Of a stretch of 64,000 nucleotides of DNA, positions 1-9,046 are shown in pieces. Below the pieces are notes generated by a model. The model had not been told where the DNA came from. It saw only the letters and a program-made list of their open reading frames with translations, and did no database searches. How positions within the stretch are numbered: position 1 is the stretch's first letter; the number at the start of each line of letters is the position of its first letter. The stretch is from positions 434,546-498,545 of the forward strand of contig NZ_PPXW01000001.1 of assembly GCF_021655095.1 (NCBI RefSeq), given 5' to 3'. Source of the stretch: Clostridium sp. Cult1. Lineage in GTDB: Bacteria > Bacillota > Clostridia > Tissierellales > Tepidimicrobiaceae. Position numbers and translations under genes: made by a program.

Positions 1-1
1 A

Positions 2-622
2 TCCTCCTTTTTTGTGATTTCGACGATTACATTATATCAAATTGAGGATTATTCTCTATATTTTTTTGTTTATTTGTCCAACAATTATTTTACACTAAGA
101 TATACTAACCATGCAAAAGCAGAATATTTATATTTTAAAGTATCAAAAAACAAAGAAATTCAAGAAACTATAGATAGAATCATGTGGGAGTTATACAAAC
201 CTTCCACAATGAGTGAAGCAACAATAAAGTTATTAGTCGGCTTATTATTAATCGAATTAGCTAAAAAAACCGATTCTATTGAAGGTTATTCCGCCAATGA
301 TTACGAAAAAAAATTGGTATTAGATACTTTGAACTATATTGATACCAATTATAAAACTGCAACCTTATATGAAATATCAAATAGGTTAAGACAACCCCAT
401 TACAAATTAAGTCGTATCATTAAAAAATACACTGAATTAACTTTTAATGAATTGTTACAAGAAAAACGATTAAGTAAAGCAGCAGAACTTCTTAAATCAA
501 CTAACTTGCCAATTTCAGAAACTATCCAATCTATAGGATATGAAAATTTAACATATTTTTATAAAATTTTTAAGAAAAAATATAATACTACTCCTAAAAA
601 GTATAGAGATACAACTGACTAA
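2..622 (+). CDS. AraC-family regulator, C-terminal part (5' end outside window)
   Basis: The reading frame is open to the window edge, so the start lies upstream; the GTG at 14 is only the first internal start-like codon. The last ~100 residues form an AraC/XylS double helix-turn-helix: YEISNRLRQPHYKLSRIIKK is the first helix pair, and ISETIQSIGYENLTYFYKIF is the second, followed by the usual KYNTTPKKYR ending. The visible N-terminal ~85 residues are the end of a sensor domain, which cannot be classified. The L-rhamnose isomerase gene starts 190 bp downstream on the same strand, so a role in rhamnose or sugar control is plausible from position only. Confidence 0.85.
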   Translation, partial: SSFFVISTITLYQIEDYSLYFFVYLSNNYFTLRYTNHAKAEYLYFKVSKNKEIQETIDRIMWELYKPSTMSEATIKLLVGLLLIELAKKTDSIEGYSANDYEKKLVLDTLNYIDTNYKTATLYEISNRLRQPHYKLSRIIKKYTELTFNELLQEKRLSKAAELLKSTNLPISETIQSIGYENLTYFYKIFKKKYNTTPKKYRDTTD

Positions 623-812
623 AATATCTTTTTTTGCAAATAAGGTTAATAAACTAAACAAATATGGATATTAAAATACCTCCTTTTTAAATATATAATT
701 TAGTATAGTAATTATTATATATAGCCTTCATATGTAATCTCCTAAGCAAAAATAGACTTTAAACTGAAATTAGATTATACATTTTTAAATAACGTTAATT
801 AGGAGGTATAAG

Positions 813-2066
813 ATGGACATTAGTAAAAGATTTCAATCAGCAAAAAAGGATTATGAGAAACTAGGTATAGATGTAGAAAAAGCTCTTGAAAAACTATCTA
901 AAGTTAAAATATCAATCCATTGTTGGCAAGGTGATGATATTACGGGTTTTGAGATTGAAGAACGTTCACTTTCAGGCGGAATCGATGTAACGGGAAATTA
1001 CCCTGGAAAAGCTAGAAATCCTAAAGAATTGAGAAAAGATTTAGAAAAAGCATTAAGTTTGATACCAGGAAAACATAAAGTTAATCTACATGCCATCTAT
1101 GCAGAAACCGATGGTGTAGCTGTTGATAGAGATGAAATTGAACCTAAGCATTTTGAAAACTGGGTTAAATGGGCTAAGAAGATGGGTATAGGATTGGATT
1201 TTAACCCAACTCTATTTTCTCATCCAAAGGCCGAAGAAGCCACTCTTTCCAATCCAAATGAAGATATAAGAAATTTCTGGATAGAACATTGTAAAAGATC
1301 TAGGAAAATTGGAGAATACTTTGGAAAAGAACTAGGCCAACCTTGTTTAACAAACATTTGGATTCCTGACGGTTTTAAAGATATACCTAGCGATAGACTT
1401 GCACCAAGAAAAAGATTGAAAGATTCATTGGATAAGATATTCGAAGAAGAAATAAATGAAAAGTATAATATAGACTCAGTTGAGTCCAAATTGTTTGGAA
1501 TAGGTGTAGAATCCTACACTGTTGGATCCCATGAGTTTTATATGAATTATGCAGCTAAAAATAATAAAATATATTTATTAGACGCTGGGCATTTCCATCC
1601 TACTGAAGTCATATCAGACAAAATACCATCCATGCTATTGTTCAACGATAAGGTAGCATTACATGTTAGTAGACCTGTTCGTTGGGACAGCGACCATGTT
1701 ATAACTTTTGATGATGAATTACAAGAAATCGCCAAGGAAATCGTTAGAAACGATGCGCTAGATAAGGTAATTATTGGTCTAGATTTCTTTGATGCAAGTA
1801 TAAATCGAGTTGCCGCCTGGGTGTTAGGCACTAGAAATATGATAAAAGCATTATTATTTGCCCTTTTAATGCCAAATGGGGAATTGAAAAAGCTGCAAGA
1901 AAAAAGGGGTTTCACTAAAAGATTAGTATTAATGGAAGAACTTAAATCTTATCCTTTTGGAGATGTTTGGAACTACTATTGTCATACTAATAATGTTCCG
2001 ATTAAAGATGAATGGTACAATATTGTTAAACAATACGAAGAAGAAGAGTTATCAAAAAGAAAATAA
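813..2066 (+). CDS. rhaA: L-rhamnose isomerase
   Basis: Converts L-rhamnose to L-rhamnulose, the first cytoplasmic step of rhamnose breakdown. The 417 residues match the usual family length (E. coli RhaA is about 419). The start is recognisable ([18 protein letters not shown]), as are the metal-site segments [19 protein letters not shown] (Glu), [11 protein letters not shown] (Asp, His), [13 protein letters not shown] (Asp) and [12 protein letters not shown] (Asp). The ATG is preceded by AGGAGGT with good spacing. No rhamnulokinase or rhamnulose-phosphate aldolase follows, because the next gene is convergent; the rest of the pathway must lie upstream or elsewhere. The stop codon overlaps the first base of the 45-bp palindrome at 2066-2110. 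Confidence 0.96.
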   Translation: MDISKRFQSAKKDYEKLGIDVEKALEKLSKVKISIHCWQGDDITGFEIEERSLSGGIDVTGNYPGKARNPKELRKDLEKALSLIPGKHKVNLHAIYAETDGVAVDRDEIEPKHFENWVKWAKKMGIGLDFNPTLFSHPKAEEATLSNPNEDIRNFWIEHCKRSRKIGEYFGKELGQPCLTNIWIPDGFKDIPSDRLAPRKRLKDSLDKIFEEEINEKYNIDSVESKLFGIGVESYTVGSHEFYMNYAAKNNKIYLLDAGHFHPTEVISDKIPSMLLFNDKVALHVSRPVRWDSDHVITFDDELQEIAKEIVRNDALDKVIIGLDFFDASINRVAAWVLGTRNMIKALLFALLMPNGELKKLQEKRGFTKRLVLMEELKSYPFGDVWNYYCHTNNVPIKDEWYNIVKQYEEEELSKRK

Positions 2067-2110
2067 ATAAGTTCCTTTTTTGGTGCCAGGCACCAAAAAA
2101 GGAACTTATT
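2066..2110. repeat. 45-bp perfect palindrome between convergent genes (REP-like)
   Basis: Arms 2066-2087 and 2089-2110 are exact reverse complements around a single central A at 2088. The core is GGTGCCAGGCACC, extended by an A/T stretch and GGAAC/GTTCC. It fills nearly all of the gap between rhaA and the convergent RelA/SpoT gene, overlapping the rhaA stop by one base. It could act as a bidirectional terminator, but the T-run sits inside the stem rather than after it. From memory, palindromes with this GGTGCCnGGCACC core recur in Firmicutes genomes, some near IS200-like RAYT transposases; that link is recalled, not shown here. Confidence 0.85.
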
Positions 2111-2112
2111 CA

Positions 2113-3471
2113 TTATTTATAATCATTAAGTTTCATCATAAGCTCATCGGTAAAATATTTGATATTTTCCTTCCACATATCATAATTCATAACCTTGTTT
2201 AAGGTTATATTTATCTTTCTATTCATACAGTCTATATTATCGTCGTTTATAAACTCTATTTCTCTATTGTTTATGAAACTGTCTGCTACTAAATTCATAA
2301 TATATTCTATTATCTCTTTCCTTTCTTCTTGAGAAAATTTTGTATTTAGCCCTTGGTTTAACTTCAAATTATTGTGAAAACGATTTCTCAGAAATATTAG
2401 GAAGCCTTCAAACTCCTCTGCATTACTACCCCTTTCCAATTGGAATATTATCTTAAAAAATAGGTTCCATTTAAAATCCTTATTGATTATTTCTAAAATA
2501 GCCTCCCCAATTTTTGCACAAAAATCATCTTCGTATTCTATTTCCCTTTCAAACTCTATATGTCTATCCAAATATATCTCATTTCCCTTTATCCTGTAAA
2601 GCCTCTCTAAAACCTTTAAAAACACTTCATCATAACTTTGTGGCTCTTTAGAACCATTCTTCCTTAAAACATAGGATACGATTACATCACAGGATTTTCT
2701 ATAATCTACAACAAAACCAAATTCTTCTTTAGTCTTTTCCGAATATATTTCATATATTAACTTAGAAAGTATGGATTCTAATTGCTCCCTTCTTTTATCT
2801 ATATTAGCCTCATCCATATCCTTCAAATGGGTAAAAAGAATCATTAGCTGTCTATCTATCATACTTAAATTTTCCCTTAAGGAATACATTACATCCTTAA
2901 ATAATTCCTCAGTAAGGAGATATTTATAGTTTTTGTATAGTACTTTATGTTCTACTTCTCCCCAAAATACGTTTACAAGAGATTTGATCTGTAATTCAAA
3001 TTTCAACACCCTATTATCCTTAATATATTTCCCATCAATTTTATATATGCCAAAACCATTTTTTTGTAGTTGAGGCTGCTTTTCACCTAATTTCAAGAGA
3101 ATATTAGGCTTTCCTTCATTATAATAATAACCATCTTCTTCAGGTTTATCGAATATTTCAAATAGTTTACCATATACCTCTTCTTCATCCTCAATAAATC
3201 TACATTCAATCCTTACTCCAATTAGATCCGATAGACTTTTAACCAACTCCTCTGGTGAATCATACTTTAAATAAAAATTGTTTCTAAATATCTTTTCCTT
3301 TAAACTCATGGAAGATTTAACTCTGGAACTAATATTTAGTATATTATCCAAATCTAAAAATTTTTCTTTAAAGAAATATTCCAACTCCCTATTTCCTTCT
3401 TCTAGTAAATCCCTCATCTCATCTACCAAAACTATGGTATCATCAATAAAATCAAATATCTCTAAACGCAT
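2113..3471 (-). CDS. RelA/SpoT-domain protein ((p)ppGpp synthetase-like)
   Basis: The N-terminal ~220 residues read as a RelA/SpoT nucleotidyltransferase domain: SRVKSSMSLKEKI (basic substrate-binding segment), SDLIGVRIECRF (the D-hh-G-R motif) and FELQIKSLVNVFWGEVEHKV (the E-hQI...W...EH motif). There is no HD hydrolase, TGS or ACT domain. At 452 residues it is about twice the length of small alarmone synthetases; the C-terminal ~230 residues are charged and not recognised. The usual G-loop segment with a conserved Tyr and His reads NGFGIYKIDG here, so synthetase activity is uncertain. The start is supported by AAGGGGG seven bases upstream. It stands apart from the ftsEX genes and is probably a single unit. 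Confidence 0.8.
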   Translation of the reverse strand: MRLEIFDFIDDTIVLVDEMRDLLEEGNRELEYFFKEKFLDLDNILNISSRVKSSMSLKEKIFRNNFYLKYDSPEELVKSLSDLIGVRIECRFIEDEEEVYGKLFEIFDKPEEDGYYYNEGKPNILLKLGEKQPQLQKNGFGIYKIDGKYIKDNRVLKFELQIKSLVNVFWGEVEHKVLYKNYKYLLTEELFKDVMYSLRENLSMIDRQLMILFTHLKDMDEANIDKRREQLESILSKLIYEIYSEKTKEEFGFVVDYRKSCDVIVSYVLRKNGSKEPQSYDEVFLKVLERLYRIKGNEIYLDRHIEFEREIEYEDDFCAKIGEAILEIINKDFKWNLFFKIIFQLERGSNAEEFEGFLIFLRNRFHNNLKLNQGLNTKFSQEERKEIIEYIMNLVADSFINNREIEFINDDNIDCMNRKINITLNKVMNYDMWKENIKYFTDELMMKLNDYK

Positions 3472-3539
3472 TTCTTGGCCCCCTTAAGTTTTATTCCCTA
3501 ATTAGCCCGCCTATATATTATACCACAAAAAACAAATAA

Positions 3540-4433
3540 CTACTTAAGGTTATTACCATGTTTAGTTAAACCAAATAAACTCCCTACTATACCTAAAGCT
3601 CCACTCATAACAATAATCAATAATCCCACTTTAGTAACCAAAGTTTCCTTTGGCAATAATGGTATGAACGGAATCGCAGTAGCCATTTGCCCATAACCAT
3701 ATTCCAATGTGAATTTTAGCAATAAAAAGGCTAGAATTCCCCCTATTAAAGTCAAAAACAATCCTTCCAATAAAAATGGAAAACCAATAAAAAATTCTGG
3801 GGCTCCTAGCAACTCCAAGGTGTTTATCTGTTCTCTATTATTATAGATACCCTGCCTAATAATATGGGACACTACTATTAAAGTAGAAACTCCAACAGCA
3901 ACTACAGCCAAAACACCTAGAACTTTGAGTATAATTACAATATCCTGTAATCGATCTATAACTCCCTTATTATCTCTAATATAATCTATATCTTCTATAC
4001 TTTCTAGTCTATCCAATATGGAATCTACTTCTTCAATATGGATCTGTATCTCAATAAAAGAAGTAAATGGATTCTCATCAAACAATTCCAAAACATTAGC
4101 TTCTTTCCCTAATATTTCTGCCATCCTATTATAGGATTCGTCTTCATCAACCAAAGTAACCCTTCCTACTCCCTCCATTTTTTCAATATCCTCTATTAAT
4201 CTGTTAATTTCTTCCCTTTCTAATTTAGTATCATAATACACATTTATCTCTGCTTCCTTTTCCACTATTTCTATAACATAATTACTAATTTCCCATCCCG
4301 AAATCACTAAAGCTAAAATAAAAAATATTAATCCAATACTAATAATAGAAAATAGATTGGAGAAAAAATCTAATTTAAATAGAGTCTTTGCTTCCTTTAT
4401 AAAATAACCTAGATTATAAGCTGCTTTCCTCAC
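3540..4433 (-). CDS. ftsX: Cell-division ABC transporter permease FtsX
   Basis: Membrane subunit of FtsEX, which couples ATP hydrolysis in the cytoplasm to activation of peptidoglycan hydrolases outside. It shows the FtsX layout: a short cytoplasmic N-terminus, TM1 (SIISIGLIFFILALVISGW), an extracellular domain of ~120 acidic residues, then three TM segments. The start is placed at the GTG at 4433, giving 297 residues, because it overlaps the ftsE stop as GTGA, a standard coupled arrangement; the longer in-frame start at 4460 would lie inside ftsE. The tail of the gene (VVSHIIRQGIYNNREQINTLELLGA) carries the family's conserved cytoplasmic loop. Confidence 0.93.
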   Translation of the reverse strand: MRKAAYNLGYFIKEAKTLFKLDFFSNLFSIISIGLIFFILALVISGWEISNYVIEIVEKEAEINVYYDTKLEREEINRLIEDIEKMEGVGRVTLVDEDESYNRMAEILGKEANVLELFDENPFTSFIEIQIHIEEVDSILDRLESIEDIDYIRDNKGVIDRLQDIVIILKVLGVLAVVAVGVSTLIVVSHIIRQGIYNNREQINTLELLGAPEFFIGFPFLLEGLFLTLIGGILAFLLLKFTLEYGYGQMATAIPFIPLLPKETLVTKVGLLIIVMSGALGIVGSLFGLTKHGNNLK

Positions 4434-5110
4434 TTTGCCATAACCCCCCGTCTCTCCCACTGAAGATTCCCTTCTTCTATTCGAATAAATAACCCATCCT
4501 CTTTTTCTCCAATTAAATGGGTTGCATGGGTAGTAATTATAATGGTAGTTTGTTCATCTTTAAGAGATGTTAAAATATCCATTATATTTAATGCATTATC
4601 TATATCTAAATTTCCTGTAGGCTCATCTGCTAATATTAAAGAAGGCTTTCTAGCTATAGCTCTAGCAATAGCAATCCTTTGGCTTTCTCCCCAGGATAAT
4701 CTTTCCACTATAGAATTCCTTTTATGGATCAACCCAACTTTTTCTAAAGCTCTAGTGGCATTTTCCTCCATTTCCTTTGGAGTAAAATGTAAAAACCTCA
4801 TCCCCAATACTATATTCTCTAAAGCGGTCCTTCCCTTTATAAGTTTAAACTCTTGGAAAACTGGCCCCATATTCCTCCTAAGTTTTCTAATATTTGATAT
4901 CTGTTCTCTGGCTATCCATTGACCCATAACCTTTAAATTTCCTTCTGTAGGATATTCAATTCCCATAATTAATTTTAACAGGCTAGTCTTTCCTGACCCA
5001 CTAGGTCCCGTTATATATACAATTTCTCCAGCTTCTATATGTAAATTTACACTCTTTAAAGCCTTGGTGCCATCTCCATATACTAAAGACATGTCCTTAG
5101 CTTCAATCAT
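4430..5110 (-). CDS. ftsE: Cell-division ATP-binding protein FtsE
   Basis: ATPase partner of FtsX, 226 residues, normal for the family. Walker A is GPSGSGKT (about residues 35-42), the Q-loop is GPVFQEFKLI and Walker B plus D-loop is LILADEPTGNLD. The ABC signature reads LSWGESQR instead of the usual LSGGEQQR, so a Trp replaces the first signature glycine; the codon is a plain TGG in an otherwise intact frame. TTGGAGG precedes the ATG. It lies between the coiled-coil protein (22 bp upstream) and ftsX (overlapping), so the three are almost certainly one transcript. Confidence 0.95.
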   Translation of the reverse strand: MIEAKDMSLVYGDGTKALKSVNLHIEAGEIVYITGPSGSGKTSLLKLIMGIEYPTEGNLKVMGQWIAREQISNIRKLRRNMGPVFQEFKLIKGRTALENIVLGMRFLHFTPKEMEENATRALEKVGLIHKRNSIVERLSWGESQRIAIARAIARKPSLILADEPTGNLDIDNALNIMDILTSLKDEQTTIIITTHATHLIGEKEDGLFIRIEEGNLQWERRGVMAK

Positions 5111-5132
5111 AGTAAAACCTCCAATCTATACA

Positions 5133-6254
5133 TTAAAACAGTTTAATCTCAACGGTTAGTTCTATATAACCATCCATAATCTCTACAGCTTTCAAAACAT
5201 TTCTCCCAATCAATGGTTGAATATCTAGAATGAAATCCCCTTCTTCAAAGAATTTATCTATAGTTCCCTTTTTAAGAACAAAACCATAGTAAGTCCCCTC
5301 TTCAACTTTAAACTGTAAAATTTGTTTATCCAAAACCACAAAAGAACCTATTAACAATAATTCTTTTTCAGGAAACTCCATTTCTACTCTATCAGGATAA
5401 AAATGAACTATAATTTCTGGCAAATTGGAATTAGCCTTAATTATTTGATTAAATATACCTTCTCTAATACTTCCCTTTACATTTTTCCCAGCTAATTTTA
5501 ATTTCACTTCTTCTTCAGGCAAATCTCCTTCTTTTATAATATGAGTAAATTCCTTAGTTGCATCTTTTATTAAAAGAGTCAATTCATCTATCATCTTCAT
5601 CAATCTATCTAATTGTTCTTGATAATATTCTCTATCACCTTCCAAAGAGGCTAAATATTCTTCCATTTCCTTTACCTTTTGTTGTCCTTCTTCTATTGTT
5701 TTAGCCAATTGATCCTCTGTTTCTTCTAATAGGTTAAGCTTTTGGTCTAAACTAACCTTCTCCTTAATAAGTCTCTTTTTAATCTCATCTATTGAATCTA
5801 ATAATTCTCCTGTATTCTTAGTTAAATCCCTTAAAGTATTTATCCTCCTCAGCAAGTTGGCTATATTTTCTGCATCTAGAATTATCTCAATATAAGAACC
5901 AGGCCCCATCCTCTGATAGGATCTAAGGACCTGTTTCAATAAATCCAATTTATCCTCGTAACTTTTAGTCTCCTTTTCTATCTTTCTATCTAAATCCCCT
6001 ATTTCCTTTTTCATTTTTCCAATATCCAATGTAATCCTTTCCTTTTCCATTTCTAGCTCTTCAATTTCTTGGGCTTGAATAAATAAGGAGTCTAATATCT
6101 CTCTTTCCTCACTAGATATATTCAATAATTCCTCTTGGATTTTCTCTAAAGAATCTTCCTCTTCTGCTACCATTTCAGAAGAAATAAATATAGTATTACA
6201 CAATATTAATAAGGCTAATATAATGAATTTTCTTCTGTCCCTAGTCCTAAGCAT
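5133..6254 (-). CDS. Secreted coiled-coil protein, candidate FtsEX partner without hydrolase domain
   Basis: The 373-residue product starts with a basic stretch and a hydrophobic signal/anchor (KFIILALLILCNTIFISS). About 200 residues of heptad-rich coiled coil follow, including SYQRMGPGSYIEIILDAENI, which resembles the hinge region of PcsB/CwlO-type FtsX-binding hydrolases. The C-terminal ~120 residues (about 255-373) look beta-rich and contain no NlpC/P60, CHAP, LytM or amidase catalytic motif. Position directly upstream of ftsE supports a role as the extracellular FtsEX partner. That is inference; either it recruits a separate hydrolase, as EnvC does in Gram-negatives, or the C-terminal domain is a new effector type. 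Confidence 0.75.
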   Translation of the reverse strand: MLRTRDRRKFIILALLILCNTIFISSEMVAEEEDSLEKIQEELLNISSEEREILDSLFIQAQEIEELEMEKERITLDIGKMKKEIGDLDRKIEKETKSYEDKLDLLKQVLRSYQRMGPGSYIEIILDAENIANLLRRINTLRDLTKNTGELLDSIDEIKKRLIKEKVSLDQKLNLLEETEDQLAKTIEEGQQKVKEMEEYLASLEGDREYYQEQLDRLMKMIDELTLLIKDATKEFTHIIKEGDLPEEEVKLKLAGKNVKGSIREGIFNQIIKANSNLPEIIVHFYPDRVEMEFPEKELLLIGSFVVLDKQILQFKVEEGTYYGFVLKKGTIDKFFEEGDFILDIQPLIGRNVLKAVEIMDGYIELTVEIKLF

Positions 6255-6333
6255 CCTTCCACCCCTTTCCTGCTTCTCCTTATAATATTAGACATAGAAT
6301 CCTCTTTTCCTTCCTTTTCTACAAAATAAAAAA

Positions 6334-6356
6334 AGCCACTCCTAAAAAGGAATGGC
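6334..6356 (-). terminator. Rho-independent terminator after the YjiH-like gene
   Basis: On the minus strand a 9-bp stem (AGCCATTCC/GGAGTGGCT, one G-U pair) is followed by seven T, an A and more T. It closes the YjiH-like gene, whose stop is at 6372. Confidence 0.85.
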
Positions 6357-6371
6357 TAATTAACAATCTAT

Positions 6372-7733
6372 CTAAAATATAATATGGGCAGCAATAGCGA
6401 TAATCGGTAGTGTAATTAAAGTTCTCTCTATAAATATGATAAATAACTCCTTTAAGGATACAGGGATCCTTGAACCTAATATAACTGCTCCAACCTCTGA
6501 TAGATAAACTAATTGGGTTACAGAAACTGTAGCTACAATAAAGCGAGTCATCTCACTTGGAATACTAGCACCTATAACGGAAGGTAGGAACATGTCTGCA
6601 AATCCTACTACCATGGTTTTAGAAGCTTCTACTGCATACTCTACCTGGAACAATTTTAGTATTGGAATAAAAGGCATGCCCAACCAATCAAATACTGGAG
6701 TAGCCTCTGCAATTATAAGAGCTATAGTGCCAAAGGCCATTATTACTGGTAATACGCCTAGCCACATATCTAATACAGTTTTCACTCCATTTATTACGAA
6801 ATTTTTAGGATTTCCACTTTCCTCTGCCTTCTTTACAGCTAAATAAGTACCCCATTGGACATTTGTAAATCCCTCTGGCACATCTTCTCCAACATCTTTT
6901 TTAACCCCAGTATAATAAGTATCCTTCTTTCTAGATAGAGGTGGAATTCTTGGCATTATAATAGCTGCAACTATTCCAGATATAATAATGGTTAAATAAT
7001 AAGGTCCGAATAAATGAGCTAAATCAACCTGATTTAGTACTACTAAACTAAAAGTAATAGATACAGCCGAGAAGGTAGTAGATATAATAGATGCTTCCTT
7101 GGCAGTATAATATCCATCTTCATACTGTTTGTTAGTCAGTGCTACACCAATAGTTCCATCTCCTACCCAAGAAGCAATACAGTCTATAGATGAACGCCCA
7201 GGTAATTCAAATACTGGTCTCATCAATGAAGTCAATAATGCCCCAATAAACTCTAATAATCCAAAGTCCGTTAAAAAAGGTAATAAAAATCCTGCAAATA
7301 AAAATATAGAGAACAATCCTAGTATTAAATCGTGAAGTATTAATCCACCAGTATCTCCAGACCAAATCCACTCAGGTCCTATTTCGAAATACACTAAAAT
7401 AGCCAGTATAACTCCAATAATTCTTGTAGCAATCCAAAAATTAGATACGTCAAATACAGATTTCAAAAATTCACTTTTCTCAATAAATGCGGGTTTAGAA
7501 AATTTGTAAGCAAGAGTCATAATTCCGGTTAAAGTAATTATAATTACAATGATGGTAGGTAAAATAGATTCTAATAAACCTGTTAAACCCCCTGCCAGTA
7601 GGGCAACTAGAATAGTTGTATCCCCTTCATATTTGAAAGGAAACATTAATAGAAGCACACCAATAACTGAAGGTACAATAAATTTTAAGTAATCACCAGC
7701 TGAAAAATTTTTCTTTTCATAGGAATTACCCAT
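6372..7733 (-). CDS. YjiH-like nucleoside-recognition (Gate) membrane protein
   Basis: The 453-residue polytopic membrane protein has about ten hydrophobic segments and the Gate/nucleoside-recognition motifs: GRSSIDCIASWVGDGTIG (about 180-197), TTFSAVSITFSLVV, and a second half with PSVIGASIPSEMTRFIVATV. This is the layout of E. coli YjiH. In E. coli, yjiH lies beside iadA, an isoaspartyl dipeptidase of the amidohydrolase superfamily. Here it is the last of six co-oriented genes that include an amidohydrolase, an M20 enzyme and an S66 peptidase. A transport role in the same pathway is inferred. The start is supported by GAGGAGG upstream and the gene ends in a clear terminator. Confidence 0.85.
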   Translation of the reverse strand: MGNSYEKKNFSAGDYLKFIVPSVIGVLLLMFPFKYEGDTTILVALLAGGLTGLLESILPTIIVIIITLTGIMTLAYKFSKPAFIEKSEFLKSVFDVSNFWIATRIIGVILAILVYFEIGPEWIWSGDTGGLILHDLILGLFSIFLFAGFLLPFLTDFGLLEFIGALLTSLMRPVFELPGRSSIDCIASWVGDGTIGVALTNKQYEDGYYTAKEASIISTTFSAVSITFSLVVLNQVDLAHLFGPYYLTIIISGIVAAIIMPRIPPLSRKKDTYYTGVKKDVGEDVPEGFTNVQWGTYLAVKKAEESGNPKNFVINGVKTVLDMWLGVLPVIMAFGTIALIIAEATPVFDWLGMPFIPILKLFQVEYAVEASKTMVVGFADMFLPSVIGASIPSEMTRFIVATVSVTQLVYLSEVGAVILGSRIPVSLKELFIIFIERTLITLPIIAIAAHIIF

Positions 7734-7911
7734 AAACGCCCTCCTCTTTTAAATTTTTACTTTTACAAATTTACCTCCTTTCTTAAAAAATCATCAAAAT
7801 TTATATAATCAGTAATACATATAAGGTTACTAAATATATATTATAAAGTAATGTGTGGTAAAAGTCAAAATATTTTCAATTTTCCATTTTTATAATAGAA
7901 TATGGATAAAC

Positions 7912-7935
7912 AAACCAGTCTAAAAAGACTGGTTT
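7912..7935 (-). terminator. Hairpin at the end of the S66 peptidase gene
   Basis: Arms 7912-7920 and 7927-7935 (AAACCAGTC/GACTGGTTT) pair perfectly around TAAAAA, overlapping the stop of the S66 gene. The U-run after it on the minus strand is weak, so termination may be partial and allow read-through into the YjiH-like gene. Confidence 0.65.
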
Positions 7936-8866
7936 AATGTATTGGTCTTTCCAGTAGCAATAATTCTTTCTTATCTGCATCCATCTTAGCATTTATTCCA
8001 AAGGGTATGGTCACCACTGGCTCACAATGACCTGCTTTTAAATTGAATATGGTAGGCTTTCCTATAGGTTTTATTATATTATCTATTACTTCCTCCAAAG
8101 TTAAAGAATCATCATACTCTGAACTCTCTGCTACACAATTATTAAAATCACCTAAAATAATTCCTTCTGCTTCTTCTAATTTTTTGGATAATCTCAGTTG
8201 AGTAAACATTCTATCTATTTTATAAGGTTCTTCATCTATTTCCTCTATAAATAAGATTTTCCCTTTTGTATCTATCTCATATGGGGTACCAATGGTACTA
8301 GTTATTAAAGATAGATTTCCACCAATTATTGGACCTTCTGCAATTCCACCATTTATAGTTAATATTTTACCTAATGAATCCTTTATGGCAAATTGATATT
8401 CGCCTTCCATAATAGAATTAAGCAAACTTTCCTTAGAAAAATCACTAAATTCTCCAATTAAATCCGATGCTGCCATAGGTCCATGGAAGGTAATTAAATT
8501 AGATAGTTGATTAAAGGCAATATGTAAAGCCGTTATATCACTATATCCTATGAATACCTTTGGATTTTCTTTTATCAATTTATAATCCAACAAATCCAAA
8601 ATACGTGGTGTTCCATATCCACCCCTTAAACATATAATTCCGTCTATTTCTTGATTTTTAAACATAGTATTTAAATCTTCCGCCCTTAAATCATCTGAAC
8701 CTGCTAAATAACCATAATTTGAATAACAACTTTTCCCCATAATTACCTTAAATCCCATTTGATTTAGCTTTTTATAAGCTAAATCAACCTTATCTTTAGT
8801 AGTAGGACTAGCTGGAGCCACTACTCCTAAAGTATCTCCTATTTTTAATCCTTTTGGTTTTATCAT
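7934..8866 (-). CDS. LD-carboxypeptidase / MccF-like protein (peptidase S66)
   Basis: Serine peptidase of family S66, whose known members cut the L-D bond of muropeptide tetrapeptides or act on peptidyl antibiotics such as microcin C7. The order of motifs is typical: LGVVAPASP at the N-terminus, IICLRGGYGTPRIL, and the nucleophile segment FIGYSDITALH (Ser). A C-terminal domain carries the Glu and His of the catalytic triad (LFIEEIDEEPYKIDRM, KAGHCEP). The ATG at 8866 (310 residues) is chosen because GAGGAGG lies just before it; a TTG at 8881 would fall inside that ribosome binding site. The substrate is unknown, and its cluster of amidase-type genes suggests catabolism rather than cell-wall recycling. 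Confidence 0.9.
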   Translation of the reverse strand: MIKPKGLKIGDTLGVVAPASPTTKDKVDLAYKKLNQMGFKVIMGKSCYSNYGYLAGSDDLRAEDLNTMFKNQEIDGIICLRGGYGTPRILDLLDYKLIKENPKVFIGYSDITALHIAFNQLSNLITFHGPMAASDLIGEFSDFSKESLLNSIMEGEYQFAIKDSLGKILTINGGIAEGPIIGGNLSLITSTIGTPYEIDTKGKILFIEEIDEEPYKIDRMFTQLRLSKKLEEAEGIILGDFNNCVAESSEYDDSLTLEEVIDNIIKPIGKPTIFNLKAGHCEPVVTIPFGINAKMDADKKELLLLERPIH

Positions 8867-9020
8867 TTCTCTCCTCCTCAATTAAGCTCTATAAAATATT
8901 CGTTATTACAAAGCATCCCTTTTCATTTACCAATACATTCTATCAAAATTGAATCTATAACTTCAACATCTCCTCATCTATTCTAATATATTCAAAATTA
9001 CTTATCCTTTATACTAATAA

Positions 9021-9046
9021 AAAAACCAGCCATTAGACTGGTTTTT
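9021..9046 (-). terminator. Terminator after the duplicated membrane protein gene
   Basis: Arms 9021-9029 and 9038-9046 (AAAAACCAG/CTGGTTTTT) are perfect and overlap the stop codon at 9045. On the minus strand the stem is followed by a T-rich run, so the pucR-side genes probably end here. Confidence 0.8.

Noticed and set aside
1220-1915. Two long minus-strand frames inside rhaA
   Set aside because: They lie completely within a gene with clear family motifs, have no ribosome binding sites, and read as Ser/Ile/Phe-rich mirror text.
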